Of a stretch of DNA of 36,172 nucleotides, positions 1-9,973 are shown in pieces (position 1 is the first letter of the stretch; each line of letters starts with the position of its first letter). The stretch covers positions 1,759 through 37,930 of the forward strand of contig JYHA01000029.1 in the NCBI GenBank assembly GCA_000970895.1. The letters run 5' to 3'. The DNA is from Candidatus Arcanibacter lacustris (GTDB lineage Bacteria; Pseudomonadota; Alphaproteobacteria; Rickettsiales; Arcanibacteraceae). The position numbers and the translations under genes are program-made. Below the pieces are notes generated by a model, which saw nothing but the letters and a program-made list of their open reading frames with translations, did not search any database and was not told the origin of the DNA.

Positions 1-2
1 CT

Positions 3-107
3 TTAGCTATTTCTTTATCTAGTAAAATTGATCAGAAATTTGATCATCAAAAAGAAGTAGATTATGAGGAGGAGAAATTAGTGATAGGTTTTTCGAGTCA
101 GTCATGA
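3..107 (+). CDS. 3' end of an unidentified CDS (partial; ...LAISLSSKIDQKFDHQKEVDYEEEKLVIGFSSQS*)
   Basis: Open frame from the window edge to TGA at 105-107; ATGA overlap with the gpsA start at 104 suggests translational coupling. Confidence 0.5.
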   Translation, partial: LAISLSSKIDQKFDHQKEVDYEEEKLVIGFSSQS

Positions 108-1114
108 ATAATAGTAAAAAATCAATCATGAATAATAGTAAAAAATCAATAGCTGTAATTGGATCTGGTGCTTGGGGTACTGCAATTGCAAAAGTAGCAT
201 CTGTCAATGCTTCTGGTGTTATTATTATTTCGCAAAATCAAGATGTGATTGATGATATTAATCATTATAGTGAAAATAAGTTATATTTACCTGATATATC
301 ATTGTCAGGCAATATCACTGCTTCTGATGACATAACTATGACTGATAATGTTGATGTGATTTTTATTGCAGTACCATCTCAGTATGTAAGAGCTATTTTT
401 ACTCATTTAAGAGATGCCAAGATTAAATCTCCAGTGGTAATTTGCAGTAAAGGTATTGAAAAAGAAAGCCTAATGTTGATGAGCGAGGTAGCGCATGAGG
501 TGATTCCTGATAATAAAGTTGCTATTTTATCTGGTCCTAATTTAGCAATGGAAGTTGCATTACATAAACCATCTGCTACTACTATTGCATCAAATGATTC
601 AGGCCTTGCATATTTAGCTTCATCGATTGTTAGAAATGAAAATTTCACTCCTTATACTTGCAATGATATGATTACTAATCAAATTGCTGGTGCTACTAAA
701 AATATTATAGCTATAGCTAGTGGTTTGATAATTGGTAGGGATTTGGGTGAGAATGCTAGGGCCGCTGTTATTACCAAAGGTATTTCTGAAATTGCTAAAT
801 TGTCTGTGGCAAAAGGTGGAAAGCCTGAAACTATTTTTGGTTATGGTGGAATTGGTGATGTTTTACTAACATGTAATTCTGTTAAATCGCGAAATACTTC
901 CTTAGGTATTGAACTTGCCCAAAATCATGGGCTGGCTAATATATTAGGTCATAGAGTAACTGTTGCAGAAGGTGTTGATTCTGCTAAATCAGTTTCTGAG
1001 TTAGCGCATAAATTAAAAATAAATATGCCAATATGTCGGGCAATCAATGATTTGCTTTATAATAATTTGAGTATTGATAAGGCTATTAGTGATATTATAA
1101 AAGCTTATGATTAG
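104..1114 (+). CDS. gpsA: NAD(P)H-dependent glycerol-3-phosphate dehydrogenase
   Basis: N-terminal Rossmann motif AVIGSGAWGTAIA; ICSKGIE, LSGPNLAMEV, GYGGIGDVLLTC and AEGVDSAKS motifs typical of GpsA. Start may be 104 or 128. Confidence 0.95.
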   Translation: MNNSKKSIMNNSKKSIAVIGSGAWGTAIAKVASVNASGVIIISQNQDVIDDINHYSENKLYLPDISLSGNITASDDITMTDNVDVIFIAVPSQYVRAIFTHLRDAKIKSPVVICSKGIEKESLMLMSEVAHEVIPDNKVAILSGPNLAMEVALHKPSATTIASNDSGLAYLASSIVRNENFTPYTCNDMITNQIAGATKNIIAIASGLIIGRDLGENARAAVITKGISEIAKLSVAKGGKPETIFGYGGIGDVLLTCNSVKSRNTSLGIELAQNHGLANILGHRVTVAEGVDSAKSVSELAHKLKINMPICRAINDLLYNNLSIDKAISDIIKAYD

Positions 1115-3272
1115 ATACTTACAAAATTATTTTAATAACCATAAAATTAAAAAGCATCTATTATCAATTTTAGCTATTTGTGCTGGTATCTCAACTATTG
1201 CTACTTACGGTTATATTACAAGTACTACCAGAAATTTTGAAGCTAACCATCGATTCATGATGGTGCTTATTATCATTGATCTCATCTTATTCTTAGCTCT
1301 TATTATTGCTATCTCACGAAAATTAATCACCATCTATGGATCTAAAACTGGTGGGGTTTTACAGAAACGTATTGTGATGATGTTTAGTTTGGGTACTGCA
1401 ATTCCTGTGATTATCGTTGCTGTATTCTCATTTATTCTATTTAACTATGGAATTCAATCTTGGTTTAATCAGAAGGTGAGTATTGCTATTGAAGAATCTG
1501 TAGTGGTAGCTGAGGCTTATTTAAAAGAACATAAAGAAAATATTAAGGCAGATGCTCTTAGTATGGCAAATGATTTGAATAATGAAGCTTATGGCCTGGT
1601 AAATGATCCTATTTATTTTAGTCAATTTATAGAAGCCCAAGTCAATGCAAGATCTTTATCTGAGGCTATTATTTTTAGATCTGATGATAGAAAAATTTTA
1701 GCAAAATCACGTCTTAGTTTCTCATTATTATTTTCTTTAGATAAAATAACTGATGCTGACTTTGAAAATGTCAATAAAAACCAGGCGGTAATATTAGCCG
1801 ATGATAAAAATGACCGGGTTAGGGCTCTGGTAAAGCTAAAGAGTCTATCTGGTATTTTTTCCTCTGATATGTATTTATTGGTAGGAAGGTTAATCGACAG
1901 TAATGTGCTTGCTCATACCGAAGCATCTCAAGGTGCTGCTAATGAATATAATCGATTGAAATCAGAAATAGCCCAGTTACAAATTCAATTTTCTTTCATA
2001 TTTTTAATTGCAGCTATGTTGCTACTTGTAGCATCAATCGCAAGAGGGATAGTATTTGCTACGGAAATCACTGATCCAATTAGAGCATTACTTAAAGCAA
2101 CCGATAGAATAAGATCTGGAGATTTTGATTTTAGGGTTCAGGAAAGATCAAAAAAAGATGAGGTTAGTGTTTTAGGGCGTGCTTTTAACTTAATGACAGA
2201 ACAAATAGCAAAACAACGTAATGAATTAATCGAAGCTGCTAATGAAATAGATGTTAAAAGACATTTTAATGAAATGGTAATTGCTGGTGTTTCTGCTGGT
2301 ATTATTGCAGTAGATACGGATAAAAAAATCAGTGTTATCAATAAGTCAGCTTGCAATATGTTAGTGGTTCAAGCTTTTGAGGTTGTAGAGACAGATATTG
2401 AGTCAGTGATCCCTGAATTTGAATCTTTATTTGATTTGTCCGAACTAACGCCAGATGTGCCTGTTCAATCTGAAATAAATATCATGCGTCAGGGTAGAAA
2501 AATTGCATTGTTGGTAAGGATTGTTGCTGAAAAATTCAATAATCATTTGCAAGGTTATATTATAACTTTTGATGATATAACAGAGTTACTAGTAGCCCAG
2601 CGTACTGCTGCTTGGTCTGATGTGGCAAGAAGAATCGCGCATGAAGTGAGAAATCCACTTACTCCAATCCGACTTGCTTCTGAGAGATTAATCAAAAAAT
2701 ATTCCCATGAAGTATCTGATCAAGAAACTTTCACCAGATATATTGATACGATTATTAGACATGTTAGCAATATTGGCTCGATCATTGATGAGTTTGTCAA
2801 TTTTGCCCGTATACCATCCCCTGTATTTGCAAGATGTGATTTAGTAAATTTGGTTAGTAATGCTGTGTTTGCTAGACAAATTACTGGCAATGTAATTAAA
2901 TATAAATTAGATACACCAGATGATGAGATTTTAGTGACTATTGATGAGGGGCAGATTGATCGTATTTTAATTAACCTTCTTAAAAATGCTGAAGAATCAA
3001 TAGAGCAAAATTCTAATAGTAAAGATGGTTTGATTAAGGTTGATGTTGTGATAGAAGGCAAGTTTGTAAATATTATCATTGAAGATAATGGTGCTGGTTT
3101 TGATTCGCAAATTATAAATCGTCTAACAGAGCCATATATTACTACCAAACCTAAGGGTAGTGGCTTGGGACTAGCTATTGTTAAAAAAATTATGGATGAT
3201 CATGGTGGTTTAATATCATTTACTAATAACGAAGGAATAGGTGCAACTGTGAAATTATCATTACCGATATGA
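1107..3272 (+). CDS. NtrY-like sensor histidine kinase (membrane, HAMP, PAS, HisKA, HATPase)
   Basis: N-terminal TM helices, HAMP-like segment, H-box RRIAHEVRNPLTPIRLASERL, N-box LINLLKNAEES, G-box TTKPKGSGLGLAIVKKI. Confidence 0.9.
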   Translation: MIRYLQNYFNNHKIKKHLLSILAICAGISTIATYGYITSTTRNFEANHRFMMVLIIIDLILFLALIIAISRKLITIYGSKTGGVLQKRIVMMFSLGTAIPVIIVAVFSFILFNYGIQSWFNQKVSIAIEESVVVAEAYLKEHKENIKADALSMANDLNNEAYGLVNDPIYFSQFIEAQVNARSLSEAIIFRSDDRKILAKSRLSFSLLFSLDKITDADFENVNKNQAVILADDKNDRVRALVKLKSLSGIFSSDMYLLVGRLIDSNVLAHTEASQGAANEYNRLKSEIAQLQIQFSFIFLIAAMLLLVASIARGIVFATEITDPIRALLKATDRIRSGDFDFRVQERSKKDEVSVLGRAFNLMTEQIAKQRNELIEAANEIDVKRHFNEMVIAGVSAGIIAVDTDKKISVINKSACNMLVVQAFEVVETDIESVIPEFESLFDLSELTPDVPVQSEINIMRQGRKIALLVRIVAEKFNNHLQGYIITFDDITELLVAQRTAAWSDVARRIAHEVRNPLTPIRLASERLIKKYSHEVSDQETFTRYIDTIIRHVSNIGSIIDEFVNFARIPSPVFARCDLVNLVSNAVFARQITGNVIKYKLDTPDDEILVTIDEGQIDRILINLLKNAEESIEQNSNSKDGLIKVDVVIEGKFVNIIIEDNGAGFDSQIINRLTEPYITTKPKGSGLGLAIVKKIMDDHGGLISFTNNEGIGATVKLSLPI

Positions 3273-3317
3273 AACATCATACTACACCGTACTTTTTATA
3301 TGATAGCTCAGAAGGTT

Positions 3318-3478
3318 GTCATCTCAGGACGAGAAGTTTTGTCTTTTTAAGACAAAACGAGCGGGTAAGATCCACAAAAATCTTCAATCTTCAACAAAGT
3401 ACTATTAAAAATAAAGAAAGATGGATCCCATCGCTTCAATTTATCTTCTTCGAAGATAAATATCGCTCCAGGATGACT
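3318..3478. repeat. Composite palindromic intergenic element (element C)
   Basis: Outer arms GTCATC 3318-3323 / GATGAC 3472-3477; hairpin GTTTTGTCTT-ttt-AAGACAAAAC 3336-3358; central arms GATCCA 3369-3374 / TGGATC 3422-3427; hairpin ATTTATCTTC-ttc-GAAGATAAAT 3439-3461. Shares three modules with 9974-10100. Confidence 0.75.
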
Positions 3479-3528
3479 CCTCCTCCTTATCCCAAAGCTT
3501 CCCGTTGTATAAAAAACTGTGGAGTAGT

Positions 3529-4887
3529 ATGATGAAACATTCAAAATCTATAACTCAATTTGTTTGTCAAGAATGCGGATATGCTTCAAAAAAGTGGAGT
3601 GGTAAATGTGATGAATGTAATAGTTGGAATAGCTTTGTGGAAGAAAATAATGTCCCTGTTACTAAAAGCAAATCAAGCAAAGCTCTCCAGTTTGAGTCAT
3701 TAGATTCCGTTGTTACACCGCCTCCTCGTTTTAGTAGTGCTATATTAGAATTAGATAGGGTGCTTGGAGGTGGGCTGGTCAAAGGTTCTGCAATTCTAAT
3801 AGGTGGTGATCCTGGTATTGGAAAATCAACCTTACTATTACAACTCGTTGCAAATCTATCAATCAAAAACATTAAAACTGCCTATATAACGGGCGAAGAA
3901 TCAATCGAGCAAGTAAGGCTTAGAGCTGCAAGGCTGGGATTGAGTAGCGCTCCTACTAAATTAATGGCAGCAACTAATGTTAATGATATTATAAGTTCCA
4001 TTAGAGAGAATCGTGATATTGAATTATTGGTAATTGATTCTATTCAAACTATGTTTGTGCCAGAATTTAGTTCAAGTCCTGGTACTGTTTCGCAAGTTAG
4101 AGCTGCGGCTCATGAAATTATCACTATGGCTAAGCAACTTGGTATTATTGTTATTCTTGTTGGTCATGTAACTAAAGATGGTCAGATTGCTGGTCCTAAA
4201 GTTTTAGAACATATGGTGGATACAGTTTTATATTTTGAAGGTGAAAATGGTGGTCATTTTAGAATGATCCGTTCAGTTAAAAATAGATTTGGTGGAGTAA
4301 ATGAAATCGGGGTTTTTGAAATGGGGGATATGGGATTAGTTGAAATTTCTAACCCTTCATCATTATTTCTATCTCTTAGAGATCGCAATATTAGTGGAAC
4401 TTCTGTTTTTGCAGGAATTGAAGGTACGAGGCCTTTGCTTAGCGAGGTCCAAGCATTAATTTCTCCCTCGGTAATGGCCATGCCAAGACGTGCTGTAGTT
4501 GGTTGGGATATTAATCGACTAGCTATGGTTTTGGCTGTAATTAATGTGAGATATGGGCTTAATTTCGGGGAAAAAGAAATATATTTAAATGTAGCAGGAG
4601 GACTGAAAATTAATGAACCAGCAGCAGATTTATCTATGGCTAGTGCGTTAATTTCAGCTGCTGTCAATACTCCAGCTCCAGATAATAGTATATTCTTCGG
4701 AGAGATAGGATTATCAGGTGAAATAAGGGCAGTTTCTCATGCCAATATAAGACTTAAAGAAGCTTTAAAACTAGGCTTTAACAAGGCAATTATTCCTGCT
4801 AAGTCAAAATACCAATCTTTGCCAGATATGGAGATAATCGAGATATCTCATATAAAGCAACTAAAGGATTTCTACGGTAAGAGATAG
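3529..4887 (+). CDS. radA: DNA repair protein RadA
   Basis: N-terminal Cys4 zinc motif (CQECGYASKKWSGKCDEC), Walker A GGDPGIGKST, KNRFG motif, Lon-like C-terminal domain. Likely start ATG at 3529 or 3532 rather than TTG 3505. Confidence 0.95.
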   Translation: MMKHSKSITQFVCQECGYASKKWSGKCDECNSWNSFVEENNVPVTKSKSSKALQFESLDSVVTPPPRFSSAILELDRVLGGGLVKGSAILIGGDPGIGKSTLLLQLVANLSIKNIKTAYITGEESIEQVRLRAARLGLSSAPTKLMAATNVNDIISSIRENRDIELLVIDSIQTMFVPEFSSSPGTVSQVRAAAHEIITMAKQLGIIVILVGHVTKDGQIAGPKVLEHMVDTVLYFEGENGGHFRMIRSVKNRFGGVNEIGVFEMGDMGLVEISNPSSLFLSLRDRNISGTSVFAGIEGTRPLLSEVQALISPSVMAMPRRAVVGWDINRLAMVLAVINVRYGLNFGEKEIYLNVAGGLKINEPAADLSMASALISAAVNTPAPDNSIFFGEIGLSGEIRAVSHANIRLKEALKLGFNKAIIPAKSKYQSLPDMEIIEISHIKQLKDFYGKR

Positions 4888-4965
4888 TGTTTCCTGCGGA
4901 TGATTGAGTTCAAACATTAATTATTTAGAAGTGCGCTGATCTGATTAGTTTTTTTGCTATAATAA

Positions 4966-7485
4966 CTACTGCTTCATCACTTCTTTAACCTTGCTTGCTA
5001 GTTGTTTTAAGTTAAAAGGTTTGGCAAGGAAGTTAAAGTTATTATCAGTACCATATTTATTGGCAAAAGCATCTTCTGCATATCCAGAGATGAAAATAAC
5101 CTTAATATTAGGATGTTTTAATCTTACTTCTTCGATCATATCTGGTCCATTAGTACCAGGCATAATTACATCTGAGATAATTACATCAATTTCATGACCA
5201 TGTTCTTCCATGATTTGTAATGCATCATCACCATTTTCCGCTTCAAATACTTTGTAACCTTTGTTTATTAGGGCGTGGACTGCAAATATTCTAACTGGTG
5301 CTTCATCTTCAACCATTAAGATGTTGCCAACTCCTGTAAGATCATTGCTGCTAGCTGATTCATTTTCATCTGATCTTCTTTCTGCTGATAGATCATCTTC
5401 TTTGTCCTGGCTAGTGCTTTCATAGTTCTTTAGGAATATGCTAAATTTAGTGCCTTTATTTTCTTCAGTTGTGATGTAAATATAACCACCTGTTTGCTTG
5501 ACTATTCCATAGACTGTAGATAATCCAAGTCCTGTTCCTGCGCCCAACTCTTTGGTGGTGAAGAATGGTTCGAAAATCTTAGTCAGGAGATGTTTAGGAA
5601 TTCCACAGCCAGTGTCAGCTATTTCAATTAAAACATATTTTCCTGGCTCTATTTTTTCATCTTCAATTGGAGAAATTAATTTTGGATCTATTGAATTGGC
5701 GGAAGTAATTGAAACATTGCTTGTTTGGATGGTAAGTATACCACCTTTATCCATAGCATCGCGTGCATTAACTGCTAGATTGATGATTACTTGTTCAAGT
5801 TGGTTTTGATCAACTTTAACTAACCATAAATCACGACCATGATTCATATTTAGTTCGATATTGCCTCCAATTAATCTTCTGATTAGGTTGGATGATTCAT
5901 CAAATACATTGGTAATATCTATGACTCTTGGTTGTAGTACTTGCTTTCTCGAAAAAGCCAGTAATTGACGAACTAAAGATGCAGCACGGGTGGTGGTTTG
6001 TTTTATTTGCATGATATCAGCAAAAGATTGATCCCCTGGTGGGTGACGCATTAATAATAAATCACAGAATCCCATCATTGCAGTTAGGAGATTATTAAAG
6101 TCATGCGCTATACCGCCTGCTAATTGACCGACTGCTTGCATTTTTTGAGAGTGAACGAAATTCATCTCCAAGTTTTTTTGCTCACTTGCATCGATTAAGT
6201 GAAAAATAAATTTAGGAGGTGTTTGTTTTAAAGTGGCTAATTTATGTATATATAATATCGCCGTTATTTCTTTATTATGATTGTTTTTTAGTTTTATTTC
6301 GCAAGTTTTGTAGTTCCCTTCTTCTGCATAAGCATTGTTCGCCAAGGATTCGTTGATTATTTTTGTTATTTCTTCTTTGTTGTCTTCGTGCACAATATCT
6401 AAAAAAGACCATTTTATGCTACTATAATCCATAGGAAGCATTTTTTGGAAAGCAATGTTGGTTTTTTCAACAACTCCATCTATATCTAATATTACTTGTG
6501 CAATAGGAGAATTATTGATTAGATAAGATATATAAGCTTCGTTTTCTTGAGCTAAATCTTCTGGAGATGAAAGTAGTACTATATTTTCATTTATATTGTC
6601 GTTACAAGAAATATTTATTTGACGTGCTGCAAAGCTTGTTTTGTCTTTATGATGGAATAATTGTATCGATTGATGTTCTGGGTCTTTTAAAGTAACAAGT
6701 TGATTAATATTTAATCCTATTATTTCTTTGGCATTGTTATATCCAAGAGCAGTAGCGAAATTTTCATCGCAATATTTTAATTTATTATTTTGATCAAAAT
6801 TATAATGAGCAACTTGCTTGTTATTTAATAAGATCTGTTTTTTCGATAAGTCATTATCTTTATTGATGCCTTTGATGATTAAAAATTTTTCATCGATATT
6901 TTTATCGATCTTACTAAAAAAGATAGTCATAGGTTCGATGATTATCTGAGCATTAATAATATGAGGGTGATTAACGTCAATAATTTTTGTATCTGTAATA
7001 TGTAGAATAGAATTGGCGATTTCTTTATCAATTAAATCACTATCGAGTAAGTAATCTAATTCGGTTGGCTTTTTGGAATGAGGATCATGAGCAATAAAAA
7101 ATTCAGTAAATGATTTATCAACATAAATCGTTGATCCATCATCTTTTACAATTATACAAAACCAACTAGAAGTTCTAGCAGCGCTAGCAAATACTAAGTT
7201 TTGTAGTTCGGTACTCATAATTAAATCATTAGATGATTTAATTAGCATACTCATCCAGAATCCTATTCCTGAAAAACCCAACAAAGATAATAATGAAATT
7301 GTTATAAATCCAGTAGTATTTACAAGGAAATAAGTAGTAGTCAATATTATTGTCATAGAAATTGCAATAAAAGACAGTAACTTAATAATATCTCCGCCAT
7401 ATTCTCTTTTAGAAAAATATTTTTTGTGATCTAATATTCCACTCTTTCCATGATCAATATATCTCTTAAACATAACAAAACTCAT
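4966..7485 (-). CDS. cckA: CckA-like hybrid sensor histidine kinase (2 TM, PAS, HisKA, HATPase, REC)
   Basis: [33 protein letters not shown], ATPase motif [23 protein letters not shown]-terminal receiver [11 protein letters not shown]...[14 protein letters not shown]. Confidence 0.9.
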   Translation of the reverse strand: MSFVMFKRYIDHGKSGILDHKKYFSKREYGGDIIKLLSFIAISMTIILTTTYFLVNTTGFITISLLSLLGFSGIGFWMSMLIKSSNDLIMSTELQNLVFASAARTSSWFCIIVKDDGSTIYVDKSFTEFFIAHDPHSKKPTELDYLLDSDLIDKEIANSILHITDTKIIDVNHPHIINAQIIIEPMTIFFSKIDKNIDEKFLIIKGINKDNDLSKKQILLNNKQVAHYNFDQNNKLKYCDENFATALGYNNAKEIIGLNINQLVTLKDPEHQSIQLFHHKDKTSFAARQINISCNDNINENIVLLSSPEDLAQENEAYISYLINNSPIAQVILDIDGVVEKTNIAFQKMLPMDYSSIKWSFLDIVHEDNKEEITKIINESLANNAYAEEGNYKTCEIKLKNNHNKEITAILYIHKLATLKQTPPKFIFHLIDASEQKNLEMNFVHSQKMQAVGQLAGGIAHDFNNLLTAMMGFCDLLLMRHPPGDQSFADIMQIKQTTTRAASLVRQLLAFSRKQVLQPRVIDITNVFDESSNLIRRLIGGNIELNMNHGRDLWLVKVDQNQLEQVIINLAVNARDAMDKGGILTIQTSNVSITSANSIDPKLISPIEDEKIEPGKYVLIEIADTGCGIPKHLLTKIFEPFFTTKELGAGTGLGLSTVYGIVKQTGGYIYITTEENKGTKFSIFLKNYESTSQDKEDDLSAERRSDENESASSNDLTGVGNILMVEDEAPVRIFAVHALINKGYKVFEAENGDDALQIMEEHGHEIDVIISDVIMPGTNGPDMIEEVRLKHPNIKVIFISGYAEDAFANKYGTDNNFNFLAKPFNLKQLASKVKEVMKQ

Positions 7486-7744
7486 AATATTTAAATTTTA
7501 ATTTTAGATTGTTCTAAATAATCTATCATATTGCCCAAATCGTCAATTAAAATTATCGCAATTTTTAAATTAAATGGTGATTTTGTTATATAACTGTTTT
7601 TCCTCCATATTATGTTAAATAATCCACGAATTTATAAATAAATCAATAAAAAAGTAAGAAAGTTTGTGTAAAAAATCATATATTTACTTTTCGTTAATTT
7701 GTTGGGTTTATTCTTAATATAAGTGAGTAATTATAAAATCGTTA

Positions 7745-7769
7745 AATTATAAACCAAGGCTTTATAATT
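7745..7769 (+). promoter_or_regulatory. Leader hairpin 1 upstream of the Ala/Thr-rich protein gene
   Basis: Perfect 9-bp inverted repeat AATTATAAA (7745-7753) / TTTATAATT (7761-7769), 7-nt loop. Confidence 0.5.
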
Positions 7770-7775
7770 GCTAGA

Positions 7776-7814
7776 TTGAACAAGGTTGCCAAATAACCTT
7801 ATTCAATATTTTTT
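7776..7814 (+). terminator. Terminator-like hairpin in the 5' region of the 7842 gene (possible attenuator or small-RNA end)
   Basis: TTGAACAAGGTT (7776-7787) / AACCTTATTCAA (7795-7806), 11 of 12 paired, 7-nt loop, followed by TATTTTTT. Confidence 0.6.
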
Positions 7815-7841
7815 CAATATAACCTAATAGGAGATAATTCT

Positions 7842-8867
7842 ATGACAGCATCAACACTACCATGGACCGGTACCGGATCAAACGGACAAAGCTCATCAAA
7901 TAAATATTCTTTCAATCCAGCTTTATATACCGCATCTGCTGCATTTACACCGCTTTGTACTGGTACAAATGCTGCAGTAACGGGCGTTACAACAGCAGCA
8001 ACTGCTTTTGATTATTTTTCATTGCTCTCAACTGGTTCACCAGGCGCATTCCTAACTGCTTATACTGCTTTATCAGTTTCAACAACAGTTGGCGTACAAA
8101 ACAAAGCATTTGCTGCAGCTCTTTCTTATGAAGCAAGAAATGCTCTTTTACCATTAGTAAAAGCAGAATATTTTGCAGGTACATTGGCACCTGCATTAAT
8201 TACTACTATTACTGATGAAGTAACTGCTGCTTCTAACTCTTTAACAGTTATTCAAACTGGTGTTGACTCTGCTACCAAAACTGCTCTTTCAACTGCTTAT
8301 ACTGCAGAAGCAGCTGTAATTACTGCAGCTTTAAACAGATTAAAAACAGTAGAAAATAAAATCTATTTAGTTGGTGACTCAATAGATGTTACATCTGCTG
8401 CATCAAATACTGCTTATGCTGCTATTACTACTCTAACTTCTTTTACAGGAACTAAAACTCCTTTATCAGCTCTTTTTGATCCAGCACAATTAGGTAATGG
8501 TGGTACTGCTATTCCTTCTCTTACTGCATCTACTTTTGCTAATGCTGGTACTTTGCAAGGTTATTATTCAACTGCTGCTACTGCTCTTGCTGGAAGTACT
8601 TTACTTAAACAATTACAAGCAACAACCGAAATGACAGCTCAAACTACTTTTGATCTTTATTGCGGTCAATTGCAAGGTTATTTAAGTGCAGGTACTACTG
8701 GTAACTGGGCTTCTGGTTCTACAACAGTTGGTATTATCCCTGGTATTGACTATGAGTTACATATTGCAGGAACAGTAATGAATGCTCAGCTTGCTGCAGA
8801 TTCTTCTACTATTACTGCTGCTGCTGGTGTTATCGGCGCTCCTTCAGTTACAACAAATTATCTATAA
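7842..8867 (+). CDS. Low-charge Ala/Thr/Ser-rich protein of unknown family, paralog 1 (341 aa)
   Basis: SD-like AGGAG at 7829-7833; long ORF; conserved N- and C-terminal blocks shared with the adjacent ORF (FTPLCTGTNxAVTGVTTAATA; LQATTEM...FDLYCGQxQGYxSAGTTGNWASGS). No classical signal peptide. Confidence 0.85.
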   Translation: MTASTLPWTGTGSNGQSSSNKYSFNPALYTASAAFTPLCTGTNAAVTGVTTAATAFDYFSLLSTGSPGAFLTAYTALSVSTTVGVQNKAFAAALSYEARNALLPLVKAEYFAGTLAPALITTITDEVTAASNSLTVIQTGVDSATKTALSTAYTAEAAVITAALNRLKTVENKIYLVGDSIDVTSAASNTAYAAITTLTSFTGTKTPLSALFDPAQLGNGGTAIPSLTASTFANAGTLQGYYSTAATALAGSTLLKQLQATTEMTAQTTFDLYCGQLQGYLSAGTTGNWASGSTTVGIIPGIDYELHIAGTVMNAQLAADSSTITAAAGVIGAPSVTTNYL

Positions 8868-8883
8868 TTGTTGTTATAAGAAA

Positions 8884-8933
8884 TAGAATAGCAAAGTTTA
8901 ATATATAGACTTTGCTATTCTAGCATTTTTTTT
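8884..8933 (+). terminator. Intrinsic terminator between the two paralogs
   Basis: Perfect 14-bp stem TAGAATAGCAAAGT (8884-8897) / ACTTTGCTATTCTA (8909-8922), 11-nt loop, then gcaTTTTTTTT. Confidence 0.85.
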
Positions 8934-8976
8934 CTCCTGAATAATTAATCATCAAATCTAACTTAAGGATTTTTTT

Positions 8977-9894
8977 ATGTCAATAACCGCATATACATCT
9001 TCATTTACACCTCTTTGTACTGGTACAAATGTTGCAGTTACTGGTGTTACAACAGCAGCTACTGCTTATGATTGGTTTTCCCTAATTAATGGTGGGTCTG
9101 GAGCATTCTTGACTGCGTATAATGCTATGTCTACTTCTAGTGCCGTTGGTATGCAAAATAAGGCTTTTACAGCAGTTCTTGCCTATGAGGCTAGGTCTGC
9201 TTTATTACCATTAGTTAAAGCTGAAGAATTTTATACAAAATTTACAACGACCAAGACAGTTGTTGCTGCAAGTGTTACTTCAATTTTAAGTACTTTATCT
9301 TCTATACAAAATCCATCTTTTTTATCAAGTATTAGTAGTTTAACTCCTGGATATACAGCATCTTTGACTACTATTACATCTCTGTTAAATACATTAAAAT
9401 CACAAGAGGCTGCAATTTATGCTGTTGGTAGTTCAATAGATGTAGCTTCTGGCTCTATCGTATCTAGTTTTGACTCAACTACAACTTTGACTTCTTTTAC
9501 TGGCGTTAAAACATTCCTTGCACCATTGCTTGATCCAGCTGTAATAAATGCTGGTGCTATTCCTGCTATTACTTCGGTTAATGGAGTTGTTGGAAATGCC
9601 GCAGCTTTATCTACTATTTTTACCGCAGTGTCCAGTGCTCTCTCTGCTATGACACTGGCAAATAATTTACAAGCAACAACTGAGATGAGCGCAAAAACTA
9701 TTTTTGATCTTTATTGTGGACAGATCCAAGGTTATACAAGTGCGGGTACTACTGGTAACTGGGCTTCTGGCTCTGCCCCAGTTGGTATTATTCCAGGTAT
9801 TGATTTTGAATTGCATTTGACAGGAAATTTCCAAACAGGTTCTGCATCTGCTGGTACTCCTGGAGCTCCATCACTTACTGCTGCTTTTTGGTAG
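8977..9894 (+). CDS. Low-charge Ala/Thr/Ser-rich protein of unknown family, paralog 2 (305 aa)
   Basis: Full-length relationship to the 7842-8867 product, with conserved terminal blocks and divergent middle; SD-like AAGGA before ATG. Confidence 0.85.
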   Translation: MSITAYTSSFTPLCTGTNVAVTGVTTAATAYDWFSLINGGSGAFLTAYNAMSTSSAVGMQNKAFTAVLAYEARSALLPLVKAEEFYTKFTTTKTVVAASVTSILSTLSSIQNPSFLSSISSLTPGYTASLTTITSLLNTLKSQEAAIYAVGSSIDVASGSIVSSFDSTTTLTSFTGVKTFLAPLLDPAVINAGAIPAITSVNGVVGNAAALSTIFTAVSSALSAMTLANNLQATTEMSAKTIFDLYCGQIQGYTSAGTTGNWASGSAPVGIIPGIDFELHLTGNFQTGSASAGTPGAPSLTAAFW

Positions 9895-9973
9895 GTTGAA
9901 TATAAAATTGATAAGATAAATCATTTCTATAGATTTGTCGTTAATACTCTCGGGTTATGCGTAGCAGCCCCTC

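Noticed and set aside
3269-3544. ORFs of 87 aa (+) and 65 aa (-) between the NtrY-like gene and radA
   Set aside because: Both are translations through the palindromic element C; no protein-like features.
7987-8196. Antisense ORF inside paralog 1 (and similar antisense ORFs in ntrY, radA, cckA, maeB, pepA, htpG)
   Set aside because: Shadow ORFs opposite well-supported genes, with no independent SD or family motif.
7842-9894. R-body (Reb) or Holospora-type structural protein identity for the tandem paralogs
   Set aside because: No recalled Reb sequence pattern and wrong size; I cannot support any known family.
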